A DNA stretch of 64,000 nucleotides from Aurantiochytrium sp. KH105 (GCA_003116975.1 BGKB01000015.1:858819-922818), one strand, 5' to 3'; positions 43,079-52,870 are shown, counted from the stretch's first letter. Program-made: numbers and translations. Notes: generated from the letters alone by a model not told the origin.

Positions 43079-43990
43079 ATGGCGGACGCGCGCGCACGCA
43101 CGGACGGACGGGCGGACGCCGAGGCGGGAGCGAAGATGGTGAACCCAACCAACGTGTACGAGCTCGTGGAGCAGATCGGAGAAGGCACGTACGGGACGGT
43201 GTGGAAGGCGCAGCACAAGAGGAGCGGCGAGCTGGTGGCCATCAAGGTCATCCCCGTAGACGAGGGAATGATAGAGCTCGAGGCAAAGATTGGTATTTTG
43301 GGACGGTGCCAGTCGGAGTTCTGCGTCGGATACCTGGGCACCTACGAGTATGAAGACACGGTCTGGATTGTCATGGAGTTCTGCGCGGCAGGATCGGTGG
43401 CGGACCTGATGGACTACCGCGTCATGACCCTTGACGAGGAATGCATTCGGGACATTGTGGCCTACGTGCTGCTCGGCCTGCACTATCTTCACGGCGAGAA
43501 CCTGATCCACCGCGATATCAAGGCAGGAAATATTCTACTCACCGATGACGGCAAAGCCAAACTCGGCGACTTTGGCGGGGCTGCGCAGCTGAGCACCATG
43601 CAGTCCAAGCGAACCACAATGACGGGCTCTCCGTACTGGATGGCCCCCGAGGTGATGCTTGAGGATGGCTATAACAGCAAGTGTGACATATGGTCTCTGG
43701 GCATTACCATTATTGAAATGGCCCAGGGCAGACCCCCTCGTTCTCAGATTCACCCTCTTCGCGTCGTCTTCACCATTCCCTCCAAGCCGCCGCCTACTCT
43801 GGACGATCCCTCGCTTTGGTCCGAGGATATGCAAGACTTTCTCTCCATGTGTCTCGTCAAGGACCCCCTTGAACGGAGCACAGCCACAAAACTCATGGAC
43901 CATTCCTTTGTTGCGGATCGCATCGTTGATCTGGCGGCTTCGGGCGTGTCCTCGGACACTTTACTCAAACTCGTCAAAGCAAGTATCTGA
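43079..43990 (+). CDS. Ste20/MST-type serine-threonine kinase, catalytic domain only
   Basis: From the Met at 43079 the protein has 303 residues (284 from the Met at 43136, MVNPTNVYELVEQIG). The longer frame upstream is the CTTG repeat and is rejected. Kinase motifs: GEGTYGTVWKA glycine loop, VAIKVI lysine, LEAKIGIL helix C, HRDIKAGNILL catalytic loop, DFGGAAQL, TGSPYWMAPEV (the GSPYWMAPEV signature of Ste20 kinases) and CDIWSLGITIIEMAQGRPP. The activation segment has GAAQL where MST/PAK kinases usually have V(S/A)AQL. The protein ends SGVSSDTLLKLVKASI with no SARAH or other regulatory domain; a GTATCT overlapping the last codons might be a donor to an unseen exon. Likely germinal-centre/MST subgroup signalling kinase. 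Confidence 0.92.
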   Translation: MADARARTDGRADAEAGAKMVNPTNVYELVEQIGEGTYGTVWKAQHKRSGELVAIKVIPVDEGMIELEAKIGILGRCQSEFCVGYLGTYEYEDTVWIVMEFCAAGSVADLMDYRVMTLDEECIRDIVAYVLLGLHYLHGENLIHRDIKAGNILLTDDGKAKLGDFGGAAQLSTMQSKRTTMTGSPYWMAPEVMLEDGYNSKCDIWSLGITIIEMAQGRPPRSQIHPLRVVFTIPSKPPPTLDDPSLWSEDMQDFLSMCLVKDPLERSTATKLMDHSFVADRIVDLAASGVSSDTLLKLVKASI

Positions 43991-44579
43991 ACGATTGAGC
44001 AGCGTCGCGCACAACGTACCGCTGGTGATGGATCAACGCTGCCCTCTTCCTCGAGGCAGGACACCCTCCATTCTTCCAAAATAATGAGGTTTGCTACGCC
44101 CCCCCCCCCCCCCCCAACCACCACCACTCAATACTCAAGCCCACCGCGTGTAGCCCTGCGCCCCATCGTTTTTTATTGACCGGGACTGCTCCCATTGCTC
44201 TTCACCTTTGCTCCTTCAAAACGTAACGATACAAAGAAATGACGGCTCGCGAGCAACAAAGGAAAGGGAAGCACTCACCGATCTTTGAAGAACTTTTTGA
44301 GTACCAGCTGGAACAAGCCCTGCTCCGATCAAGTTGCCAACCTCCTTTTTCGAAGCTAGCGCGTGAATAAGCCCTGCGCCGATTCTCTCTTGCCAATTTC
44401 ATTATTGTCGAGGCCAGCGCTTGCATTCAGCCTCACCGAACGTGTACGAATCAACACACATGTATCTTTCCTTTTATCACTTTCCCCTTAGTTCGTTTTT
44501 TTTTTCATCTTTTCCTGATTTGATGAGAATCGTGCCGTCGAGTTGAGCAAGGTGGACGAGGCGGCGGCATAAATATCAC
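43991..44579. other. 3' flank of the Ste20-like kinase
   Basis: C-run at 44101-44116, then AT-rich sequence. No gene seen. Confidence 0.5.
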
Positions 44580-44690
44580 GGTAATCGACGACGATGCCCG
44601 TCACCATGAGCTAGCCATCACCTTAACACCAGGTGGTAAACTGCTGCAGCATCCACGCACAACGTAAATCCACGAATCATCTTTGTTGTA
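44580..44690 (-). repeat. Dispersed hairpin-containing intergenic element, copy 4
   Basis: On the minus strand it reads ACAAAGATGATTCG, then GGATGCTGCAGCAGTTTACC, CACCTGGTGTTAAGGTGATG and GACGGGCATCGTCGTCGATT. This matches copy 1 at both the core and the upstream AAAGATGATTCG, but lacks the hairpin insert of about 75 bp seen at 16 kb. Confidence 0.65.
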
Positions 44691-45070
44691 CTTTCTTTCA
44701 AACAGACTTCGCGTCATCAACATGAGCAAAAGTGCATGGTTATGGCAAGGTGAATAAAACTTGCGGTGGGCTGATACTTACCATTTGCGGAGCTGAGCTG
44801 TCGGCTTTTGTAGCGCAGGAAGCAGCCGAGCGACAGCAACAAGTAGTCTTAGCCAAATGTTAAAATTTCGAGCGACAACGATGTGGCCCCTGGCCAACGA
44901 ACAACTACTCGTAACTTAAAGCCTAGCTAGGGTCTAACAAGTCCCCCAGACTATCAATCCTTGATCGATCGCTCAGCTATAGTTGCGTCGGGAGAGGGAG
45001 CGGGCGCGGTAGAGCGGAGCTCGGAGGCGAGTGCGCAAAGGCAGAGCCCGCAAGGCAGACGCGAGTGAGG
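44691..45070. other. Intergenic region
   Basis: No gene or repeat recognised. 45000-45070 is purine- and CpG-rich and looks like the 5' leader of the short exon that follows. Confidence 0.4.
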
Positions 45071-45124
45071 ATGGCGAACTTAGACGAGACGGCGCTGGCG
45101 AGCTTTGTGGACTCGACGTGCAAG
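45071..45124 (+). pseudogene. Orphan first exon resembling a UBA-like N-terminus (p47/NSFL1C type)
   Basis: ATG in a GC-rich leader followed by MANLDETALASFVDSTCK, then a good donor GTGAGC. The pattern (A)LxxFVxxT is like the start of the UBA-like domain of p47/Shp1 cofactors. No continuation is found downstream; the next 150 bp is a fragment of the ankyrin gene on the opposite strand. Either a gene broken after exon 1 or a chance exon-like sequence. Confidence 0.3.
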
Positions 45125-45139
45125 GTGAGCGCGAGCCAC

Positions 45140-45290
45140 CCACCGTTGTTGAGGTTGTCCTACAGGTCAAGCTTTGCGCCGCATTCGATGAGCCACTGCG
45201 CGGTGGCGGCTGCCCCCTGGAGCCGCCGCAAAGGGTCCAATTGACATGAGCGGGGTCGCACTGCACGGCGTGCGGCCTGTGCCAGTCAGC
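45140..45290 (-). pseudogene. Truncated copy of the ankyrin gene start
   Basis: Plus-strand CAGGTCAAGCTTTGCGCC, then TTCGATGAGCCACTGCGCG and GGTCGCACTGCACGGCG, match 41140-41300 of the ankyrin-kinase gene with an internal deletion and frame loss. Only part of the first repeats is present. A duplicated fragment. Confidence 0.75.
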
Positions 45291-46130
45291 CCGGCCTGCG
45301 CCACAGCACGCCTCGCCTCGCCCTGCCTCGCCGCGCAGAGTGAAGAGAGGGGTGCATTTCTCGCACTTTGTCGAACAGATAGATGATCATCGTCTTGCGA
45401 AGACACCGCCGCGCAGGCGGGCAGGCAGCCCTGATGCGCGTGCTTGGCGGACGGTGTCGCAAGCCTCGCAGTGCCCATACGCGCGCAGGGACAGGCTCGT
45501 CAAAGTGCTCGGCGCAGAGTCTCATCGCTGCGAACAACTTGGAAATCGAGCCAGCAAAGATGCGTGCGGGTGCAGGTGGCGCAAGCAACGAGAGGCGATG
45601 CGCGGGGAGACCAAGATGCGGCTGTATCGATGGAGATGCGCATTCCAAAAAGACTGCCTCGCGCTGCCCGGCGACTTGAGTTTTGGATTGGACAGCAGCA
45701 AGCAAGAAAGAAAGATTACCGCAGCGTCCCAGACGCTGTGAGCGCGCTTACGGTGCGCGTCGCGTCAAGCCCGCAGTCATGCTGTCTGCAACTTTATACT
45801 TTGTAAAAGTCGATCTTGAAGCCGATGCTGGCGACCAAGCAGGGTTCAGGTCAATGAGTCGATGCGGCCACGATCGCTCGCTTTGCAATCATGGTGTCAA
45901 ACACGCAGCGAGCGAAAGGCCTACGCACAATATTCCAGATCAGCGAGAAAACGTTGCAAGGAGGACCGCCGTCATGCGCTGCGTCACGCATACTGTGCCC
46001 TCTGAGGCGTCAAGCCTGTTGTCGCCTGCAGTGTTGCTCTGCCTTTTTTGGCATGCTTAGACAAGACAGCAGCGTGAGGGCGAAGTAGCTTTTTCCAATA
46101 GATATGAGCCACACGAGCGCCGGCCTCACC
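45291..46130. repeat. Degenerate segment related to 52.3-52.9 kb
   Basis: Parts align with 52.3-52.9 kb in the same orientation: GACTGCCTCGCGCTGCCCGGCGAC versus GACCGTCTTGCGCTGTCCGGCGTC, CCGCAGCGTCC in both, and TGCGGCCACGATCGCT versus TGCGGCCACGGTCGCT near the ends. The reading frames differ between copies, so coding is unlikely. Probably an old duplicated or transposed sequence of unknown type. Confidence 0.5.
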
Positions 46131-46567
46131 GTTGACTTCGGGATACTGTTTAAGCCAGTGCCAATGTGTCATTGAGCGATATCACGCTTACGGGTATGAT
46201 CAGCCAAGTACACTTTTTGTAGCAGTTGATGCGATGGAACTCGAGGCAGAGCCGCGGCAGGAACTGAAGTTGAGGCTGGCCGTGGCTAGATTGGTCAAGT
46301 TCAGTCGAGAATTCGAGGCGCTCAGAGCAAGTCGGTCCCACCTCCGCGCGTCGTGTTACAATGTCTATAATTATATTTCATGTCATGATGCCGCGGAATT
46401 TCTTGCGCCTCTTTCATGCCAGCCAAACTTTTCTCGCGCCTCCATCAATGAAGAAGTGAACGCCGATCTGACGACAAAGCACTCTTGAAGATGACACTCG
46501 AAAAGGTTGGCAGACGGAGAATTAAGATGCTACTATTGTGATGGCTAGATAAGTGCCGGTAGTCTCT
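46131..46567. other. Interval of unclear content
   Basis: Weak coding-like stretches on both strands without splice support; possibly exons of the small minus-strand frame that starts at 46831. Confidence 0.35.
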
Positions 46568-46831
46568 CTAAGATAATCCTCGAGACAGTACCAGTTGAAG
46601 GATATTATCATCAGCAAAAGATTGCTTGAGGTGCGCTCTCCTCGCAGTTGTAGTCACGCCATCGGAGATTTGTGCCGCCGCTGCCGCTTTCGTCGTCTGG
46701 CTTTCAGAAGCAAACAACGCTTCGTGGAATAAACCACCTTCATTTTTTATCACAGCTTCATAAAACGTCATGTTTTGTTTTGATGCGGCGCGTGCAACAA
46801 AAAAGACCGAGAGTGCAGAAAAGAGAAGCAA
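46568..46831 (-). CDS. Small hypothetical secreted protein or first exon
   Basis: 87-residue frame beginning with a signal peptide, MLLFSALSVFFVARAASKQN, followed by a polar region without recognised motifs. It lies 109 bp beyond the 3' end of the NLR-type gene on the same strand. It may continue in further exons downstream. Unrecognised. Confidence 0.3.
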   Translation of the reverse strand: MLLFSALSVFFVARAASKQNMTFYEAVIKNEGGLFHEALFASESQTTKAAAAAQISDGVTTTARRAHLKQSFADDNILQLVLSRGLS

Positions 46832-46939
46832 AAGTTTATAAGTGAGATATCACTACTACATCGCAGTAAGTGATGCAAGCAGTTAAGGTCGGTCGCTCAC
46901 GCAGGCATGGCACGCACACGGTAACGCAAGGCTCGACGA

Positions 46940-49900
46940 TTAGGTCTCAGGTTCGATTCCTTGGGCATCCAAGATGTGTACCATCCCGCTATCGTCGCCA
47001 ACAACGTAAAGACATCCCTGGCGAGCTGTTGCCTCATCGATTGCATGATCCGTCGTGAAACCTATGCCTCCGCTAAGCTTCACATGCGTTCCATTCTCAA
47101 CGTTCACCCAAGTCCTTTTCCCAGGTACGTACAACAAAATGGTAGTCGATGCCTCCGCTTCATCCGCGTCATCCGCGTCGAGTGCCTCGCCCGTTTGAGC
47201 GTTCCAGTAGCGAGTCTCATAAAGTGACTGTGATAGAGTTACATTGAGTGACTGTGATACGATGGTGTCGCCAAATATCGCCACGTTCTGGACGAAACCA
47301 GAGTGCCCCTTCAACACGTGCTGCTCCTCACCCAACGTAGCGTACCAGATGCGCACCGTCTTGTCCGAGGACCCACTGACGACTGTGTCGCCCTCTATCG
47401 CCACGCTGGAAACCCCACCAGAATGTCCCTTGAACACGTGCTGCTCCTTGCCCGACGTAGCGTTCCAGATGCGTATTATATTGTCCGTGGACCCACTGAT
47501 GATGGTGTCGCCCTGTATCGCCACGCTGTTGACCCCACCAGAGTGTCCCTTTAACACTTGCTGCTCCTCGCCCGACGCAGCGTTCCAGATCCACACTGTG
47601 TTGTCATAGGACCCACTGACGATGGTGTCGCCCTGTATCGCCACGCTGTTGACCACACCAGAGTGCCCCTTCAACACGTGCTGCTCCTCGCCCGACGTAG
47701 CGTTCCAGATGCGCACCGTCTTGTCCCAGGACCCACTGACGATGGTGTCGCCCTGTATCGCCACGCTGTTGACCGCACCAGAGTGCCCCTTCAACACGTG
47801 CTGCTCCTCGCCCGACGTAGCGTTCCAGATGCGCATCGTCTTATCTGAGGACCCACTGACGATGGTGTCGCCCTGTATCGCCACGCTGGTGACCCCACCA
47901 GAGTGCCCCTCTAACACGTGCTGCTCCTCGCCCGACGTAGCGTTCCAGATGCGCACCGTCTTGTCCTCGGACCCACTAACGATGGTGTCGCCCTGTATCG
48001 CCACGCTCGTGACCGGTTTAGAGTGGTTCTTCAACACGTGCTGCTCCTCGCCCGACGTAGCGTTCCAGATGCGCACCGTCTTGTCCCAGGACCCACTGAC
48101 GATGGTGTCGCCCTGTATCGCCACGCTGTTGACCCAGTTCGGGTGCCCCTTCAACACGTGCAGCAAGGGATCGCGGGGATGTGCAAGGGTGACGCGAGTA
48201 GGCTCCAGCCATGGCTGATCAGGTGTTTGCAGACTACGTGCCAAGGGATCTTTCGAGTCATGACCAAGACGCGCAAGAACTTGCGACGCAAGTTCATTGG
48301 GATCGTAGCTGAGGGCATGCACTGCTTTGCTCAGGAAGCGGGGCGTATCACTTTCGGGCGCAAAGTAGATGCCGAGTTCGACGCAGTCGCGGATGAGGTT
48401 TCCGATTGTGGCGCGCCTTTGCGCTTCATCGTCACCGACAGAGATGGCGCTCTGTACCCATGCAAAGTCATTCAGGAGCTCGAAAGCCTCAGCATGCTTG
48501 TCGCTCTTGACGAGGTGAAAGACGGCGTGACGGAGTGAAAAATCGTCGTCCCGCGAGCTGCTGCAGTAGTCGGCCAATTGCTTATGCCCGTCTTTTTTCT
48601 TCACGAAGAGCTTTTTCCCGCTCTGCTTCTTATCTGAGAGCCAATCTGCCATGCGCTTATGAATGAGTGCCACACGTCCATCGCCGCCTCGATATAAGAG
48701 ATTGCTCGCGTCGTCGACAATATCATCCATATCATCTTGGTCTAATTGCAAAACTGCGCTTAGTTGCTCGACACTCAGCGGTTCACGAGCAGCTACGATT
48801 GGCGCCAGGAGCATCTTGTACGTCTTCTCCCCGCCAACTTTTTCTTGCAGGCGCTCAAAGTACTCTTTGAACATGCCGCCAAGCCCATTGGGGATGGCGT
48901 CTTTGTGAGAGATGTCCTGCAAGGTCAGCAGACCACCTTGTTTCTCCTCCCTCATCCGGATCAGGGTCTCGGGAAGGAAGCTCGCCCAGAGAAAGAGACC
49001 TTCGGATCGCTCGGAAAGAATCTTGGCGCAAGAAGCAACGTCCTTTTGCTCCACGGTATCTTTCATGTCGCACAGCAAATGCTCGATGTGCTTTTCGATG
49101 TCGCGAAAGTTCTGATCGTCCTTGAGCTCCAGCACTTTGGAATCAAGGCTGTTGTTGGTGATGCCGCGTTGAATCTCGCCTTCGGGACGTGTGCTCACAA
49201 CCAAGCTGAGCCATGCCGGCATCGCATCCTTCCACGTACGAATGACCTTTCGTAAAACATCGTCGCTTTTGCTGCACTCGTCGAGAGCGTCGAGCACGAC
49301 CACTTGTCGCATCTGGTTTGGGCCGAGCTTGATTGCAGGATTGACGAGAATGGTCTGGAATACGTCGGCCAGGGGCTTGTCGCGGATACCGCCAAGGTTC
49401 ACGGAGTCCAGCGCATCGGCAAAGCCAGGCACGCTTAGGCAGAGCTGCCATGCAATGCTCATGAGAGCCTCTTTCGGCGCAGCGGTCGTGACTTGATCAT
49501 GCCGGAAGAAATGGTACGCTGCCACCGAGATGGGCTGGCGCTCTTTTTGGCTACGACGCCACAGGTTACGTACACGTGACGACTTTCGGCGCGGCTCGGC
49601 GCGTCCGTCAGCCTTGCTCTTTTCGACACATTCGTCAGTTTTCAGAGCGCCTCCGCGGTGGCAAAGCTCGGCCATGATGACGCTCTTGCCGACGCCGCCG
49701 TCGCCAACGAGAATGAAGACGGCACTCTTGTTGTCGCTGTACCACTTGCAGAGCTCGTCGACGATCCAGCTCCGCGTGCCGAGGGTAAACTTTTCCGCCT
49801 TGCCCTTGGCCCATACCTCGGAGCTGCACGGGTTCAGGCGAGGATAGATGTCGCGCATCAGAGGGGTCAGGTCCGATGAAGCCTCGGGGGTCTCGATGCG

Positions 49901-50953
49901 CATGTGAATGGCATTGGCGAGGCGTTCGATCGCCTCGTCCGAAAAACTGCCATTCAAACATTCGGAAAGATCCACTGGTGCTTGCCTTGTGAGCGCGAGC
50001 TGAAATCGCCCAGTCCACCCCGTTGCAGGCTTGGTCATGTCCTCTTCCAGCGCGGCGACCACGATGCTGTCAAACCGTTTGTTGCCAGCGTATTGGAACT
50101 CTTTGAGACAGTTGTCTGACCGGTCACCTGTGTTAATCTTTTGCATGTAACCTTTGGTCGCGAGGACGAGGAATACGGTGGACGAGTCGATGCCATCAGC
50201 CATACTTCCGTGGATACTGCCTGACACTTGCTGAGCATCGAGCCAGACGTCGATGCCGTGGTCGCGGAGTCGCAACGCAAGTTCGATGGCCATCTTGTGT
50301 ACCCATTTGTCTTTGCCCCACTCGTGCGAGAGGAACGCGTGAAAGCTCCGGCGCCCTGGCATACCTACGGCACGGCCTTTTGCGGCAAGAGCTTCGGCCA
50401 TCACCCAATCAGCGGCGTCCTTTGTGGGCTTGCAAAAGTTGATGAACAAGTCGTCGGAGATGTACCAGGCTAGCGCGCCCATCCACGCCTTTGTATTAGC
50501 CATGGCTTCGTCGATGAGGATGGGGACAAGTGAGTTGGGGAGAACCTTTGCCACTGCCTCGATGAGCTCCCAATTGTCTTCGAGTTTTTTGCTCACGAGC
50601 AGTAGAGCGACCTCGGCATTTTTGGCCTCCTGTTCGGCCTCTGCGACGTGGCTGCCGGTGCGCACGGGCACGCTGAGGCGGGGCTGGATCGCGTCAACCA
50701 GCTGCTCGGCCACGGTCTCGTCTGTAGGGTCGTGTACGATGAGGATGGCAATGCTTGCAGGAGGTTCGTCTCTCGGCTCGTCTTCGGCGCGTGCTCCATC
50801 GTCGCCGCCTCCCTTGAAGAGCGCGAACAAGCGTGTCGCCCGTCTCATGCCGATCTCGCCTATTTCTTTCTTGGCTCGATGGCGCGAAGAAGATGAGGAC
50901 GAGGTCGAGGAGGAGGAGGAGGGGGAGCGCGCGCGCGCGCCTCGCAAGTTCAC
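46940..50953 (-). CDS. TIR-TIR-NACHT-WD40 NLR-like protein
   Basis: 1337 residues, single exon; an internal Met at residue 36 (MRRATRLFALFKGG) may be the true start after a Ser run. Residues about 67-190 form a degenerate TIR-like fold (ASIAILIVHDPTDETVAEQL, PNSLVPILID). Residues about 203-330 are a better TIR (SFHAFLSHEWGKDKWVHKMA, HGIDVWLD, GIDSSTVFLVLATKGYM) with a Cys-x-x-Glu-Phe (CLKEF, Glu285) at the position of the NADase glutamate of catalytic TIRs. The NACHT ATPase has Walker A GDGGVGKS (417-424), a YHFFRHD box and Walker B VVVLDALDE. A helical part leads to about eight WD40 repeats of 40 residues from about residue 930 on. The plan is that of STAND/NLR sensors: the propeller binds a ligand, NACHT oligomerises and TIR signals or depletes NAD. 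Ligand unknown. Confidence 0.92.
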   Translation of the reverse strand: MNLRGARARSPSSSSSTSSSSSSRHRAKKEIGEIGMRRATRLFALFKGGGDDGARAEDEPRDEPPASIAILIVHDPTDETVAEQLVDAIQPRLSVPVRTGSHVAEAEQEAKNAEVALLLVSKKLEDNWELIEAVAKVLPNSLVPILIDEAMANTKAWMGALAWYISDDLFINFCKPTKDAADWVMAEALAAKGRAVGMPGRRSFHAFLSHEWGKDKWVHKMAIELALRLRDHGIDVWLDAQQVSGSIHGSMADGIDSSTVFLVLATKGYMQKINTGDRSDNCLKEFQYAGNKRFDSIVVAALEEDMTKPATGWTGRFQLALTRQAPVDLSECLNGSFSDEAIERLANAIHMRIETPEASSDLTPLMRDIYPRLNPCSSEVWAKGKAEKFTLGTRSWIVDELCKWYSDNKSAVFILVGDGGVGKSVIMAELCHRGGALKTDECVEKSKADGRAEPRRKSSRVRNLWRRSQKERQPISVAAYHFFRHDQVTTAAPKEALMSIAWQLCLSVPGFADALDSVNLGGIRDKPLADVFQTILVNPAIKLGPNQMRQVVVLDALDECSKSDDVLRKVIRTWKDAMPAWLSLVVSTRPEGEIQRGITNNSLDSKVLELKDDQNFRDIEKHIEHLLCDMKDTVEQKDVASCAKILSERSEGLFLWASFLPETLIRMREEKQGGLLTLQDISHKDAIPNGLGGMFKEYFERLQEKVGGEKTYKMLLAPIVAAREPLSVEQLSAVLQLDQDDMDDIVDDASNLLYRGGDGRVALIHKRMADWLSDKKQSGKKLFVKKKDGHKQLADYCSSSRDDDFSLRHAVFHLVKSDKHAEAFELLNDFAWVQSAISVGDDEAQRRATIGNLIRDCVELGIYFAPESDTPRFLSKAVHALSYDPNELASQVLARLGHDSKDPLARSLQTPDQPWLEPTRVTLAHPRDPLLHVLKGHPNWVNSVAIQGDTIVSGSWDKTVRIWNATSGEEQHVLKNHSKPVTSVAIQGDTIVSGSEDKTVRIWNATSGEEQHVLEGHSGGVTSVAIQGDTIVSGSSDKTMRIWNATSGEEQHVLKGHSGAVNSVAIQGDTIVSGSWDKTVRIWNATSGEEQHVLKGHSGVVNSVAIQGDTIVSGSYDNTVWIWNAASGEEQQVLKGHSGGVNSVAIQGDTIISGSTDNIIRIWNATSGKEQHVFKGHSGGVSSVAIEGDTVVSGSSDKTVRIWYATLGEEQHVLKGHSGFVQNVAIFGDTIVSQSLNVTLSQSLYETRYWNAQTGEALDADDADEAEASTTILLYVPGKRTWVNVENGTHVKLSGGIGFTTDHAIDEATARQGCLYVVGDDSGMVHILDAQGIEPET
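47190..48165 (-). repeat. Homogenised 120-bp WD40-coding tandem repeats
   Basis: Seven to eight units with exact 120-bp period; adjacent units are identical over most bases (for example ACTGACGATGGTGTCGCCCT recurs unchanged). Protein differences cluster after the GH (PNW, SKP, SGG, SGA, SGV, SGF), at the following N/T/S/Q and at the W/E/S/Y/T before D(K/N). All other residues, including the structural DTIVSGS and RIWNATSGEEQ, are nearly fixed. The last unit (nearest 47190) is degenerate, as expected at the end of a recombining array. Confidence 0.92.
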
Positions 50954-52290
50954 TTTCAGTCACAGTCGCGAGCCGGTCAGGCGTGGTGTCGAAGCGCGTT
51001 TGGATTCTGCCGCTGCTTGCTTTCTTGCTTCGATGATCGATCGAGTGATTTTCGGCTGCGGTTCCCCTCGGCGTGCACACCCCCTTTTTCGTGATACACT
51101 ACTTGAATCAAGGAGGGTGCAAGTGTTCGCTGCCGAGGAGAACGGGAAAAAGATCCTTGACGACTCGCTGTCGGTCGAGAGTCGATCACAGCGAAGTTCA
51201 AGTTGCGATGGGATGAATGCGAATGAATGGGGTGGTTTATTTCTCGCGTCGCCGCACCGGGCTGACAAGTTCTCGCTGAGGGAGCCAGTGGGAGGGAGAA
51301 AGAAAGAGAGAGAGAGAGAGAGAGAGAGGAAGGGGGAGAGAGAAGGAGGGAGGGAAGGAAGGCTTTGCTTTTGGTTGATTGATTGCTTGCTCGCCGCGTT
51401 GTTGCAAGTTGGCTTGGATCCATCGTTCTCGGGTGCGCGTGTGTGTGATCTGACAGCCAGCCAGCCAGACAGCCTATCTTCGGCTCCCTAGCTCGCACCG
51501 ACCTGCGCTCGCTCGCCCGATCGTGCGCTACCCTACGCGCGCGCGTGCGAGTCTCGGCACATGGCCTGGGCCGAGATGGCTGCTGCTCCTCGCGCGCCTT
51601 CTGTCGCCAGACCAGGCCAGCCCGGAGCCGACAGCTGGCTGGCTGGCCCAGGCCGCGATGAGGAGACTGGGCTGCGATGCTCGAGAGATGATAGAGCAGG
51701 CTCCGGGGGAGAAGGTCACAACAGTAATTTGATGACAGTCTGTGTGGGATCATCATCATCATCATCATGGTCTTCCACTCGATCGGCGAATTCAGTGTCG
51801 CAGTGGGCAGTTGTCTTCGAGGTCACAGCGTCGATAAGAACAAAGACCTGTGGCGTGGCGGTAGTATTGGGCGAGAGTATAGGGCGACACCAGCGGTGAG
51901 TTGAGCGCACGCACTTTGTTTTTTCCTTGCAAAGGATCAACATGATGATGGCTGCGGCGATGATGAGCACGTCTCTTCGAGCAATGGCAAGCATTCACAC
52001 TTGGTCCTTCTCTTGGGCCAGGCGAGCCAGGCCAGGCCTCGTGAGCCACGCGAATGACCTGGGCATCGGTGGCTAGCTTGCCGCGCAGCGAGCTCGTTTA
52101 TGTGCCCAGCCAAGTGTTTAATTTGCGCACTGCAAAGTGGATCATTGGTCCTTGCAAATGAACAAACAGCCAGGCACAATCGGCGAAAACGAAGACTCGG
52201 CCAGTCTCGACCTCTCTCTCTCTCATCGTCGCCGCCGAAGACAAAACGACGAAGCCGGGCGCCGCGGAGAGGAGAGGGGTGCGCCTAGGC
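50954..52290. other. 5' flank of the NLR-like gene and gene-free DNA
   Basis: Holds a (GA)n run at 51305-51330, GGAA-rich sequence to 51362 and a short (CAT)n at 51751-51769. Frames on both strands are low complexity. No gene seen. Confidence 0.55.
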
Positions 52291-52870
52291 AGCGCGCGGG
52301 CCCGCCAGATGGCGTCAAGAGCCCGATGTGCGCAGGCGGGCGCGCGCCCGTGGCAGACCTCGCCGCAGCGCTTCAGCACGGAGCGGCTTGAAGTTGGATT
52401 GATCCAACGATGATGCAAACGACCAGCGAAGGCGCGAAGGCGACGTCTCCAGGCGCGGGTGCCGGCAGCGCGAGCGAGCGAGCCAGGAGATAAGCGGGGA
52501 GGCTGAGTATGGTGAGACCGCAGTGGAGGCATGCAACTCAGAAAGACCGTCTTGCGCTGTCCGGCGTCTCGGCCTCTTGCGCAGCAACGAGGAAGGCGAA
52601 GAAAAGGCTGCCGCAGCGTCCAGGTGCCCTCGCGAGCGCTTGTGATCAAAGAAGACTCGAACGGCGCAGCGTGCATGCCTTTGCACGAGGTTGTCTATGC
52701 GCGTGGCGGTCTTGCATCGAGCTCGCGTTCAAGTCGGCTACAGCAAAGTCGATTGTTTTTATGAATCGCGGCTGCTAGCGCCAATCGCTTTTTCGATGCT
52801 GCCTTGAGGGTCAACGTGGGGCATTGATCCCTAAGTTCATGCGGCCACGGTCGCTGGCACTAGAGGCTCA
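52291..52870. repeat. Degenerate segment related to 45.3-45.9 kb
   Basis: Counterpart of the segment described at 45291. No conserved reading frame between copies. Confidence 0.5.

Noticed and set aside
46920-46975. tRNA-like GGTTCGATTCC box
   Set aside because: It is the end of the NLR-like coding region and no tRNA arms can be folded around it.
47558-48538. Plus-strand repeat-containing frames of up to 206 residues
   Set aside because: Antisense shadow of the WD40 repeats.
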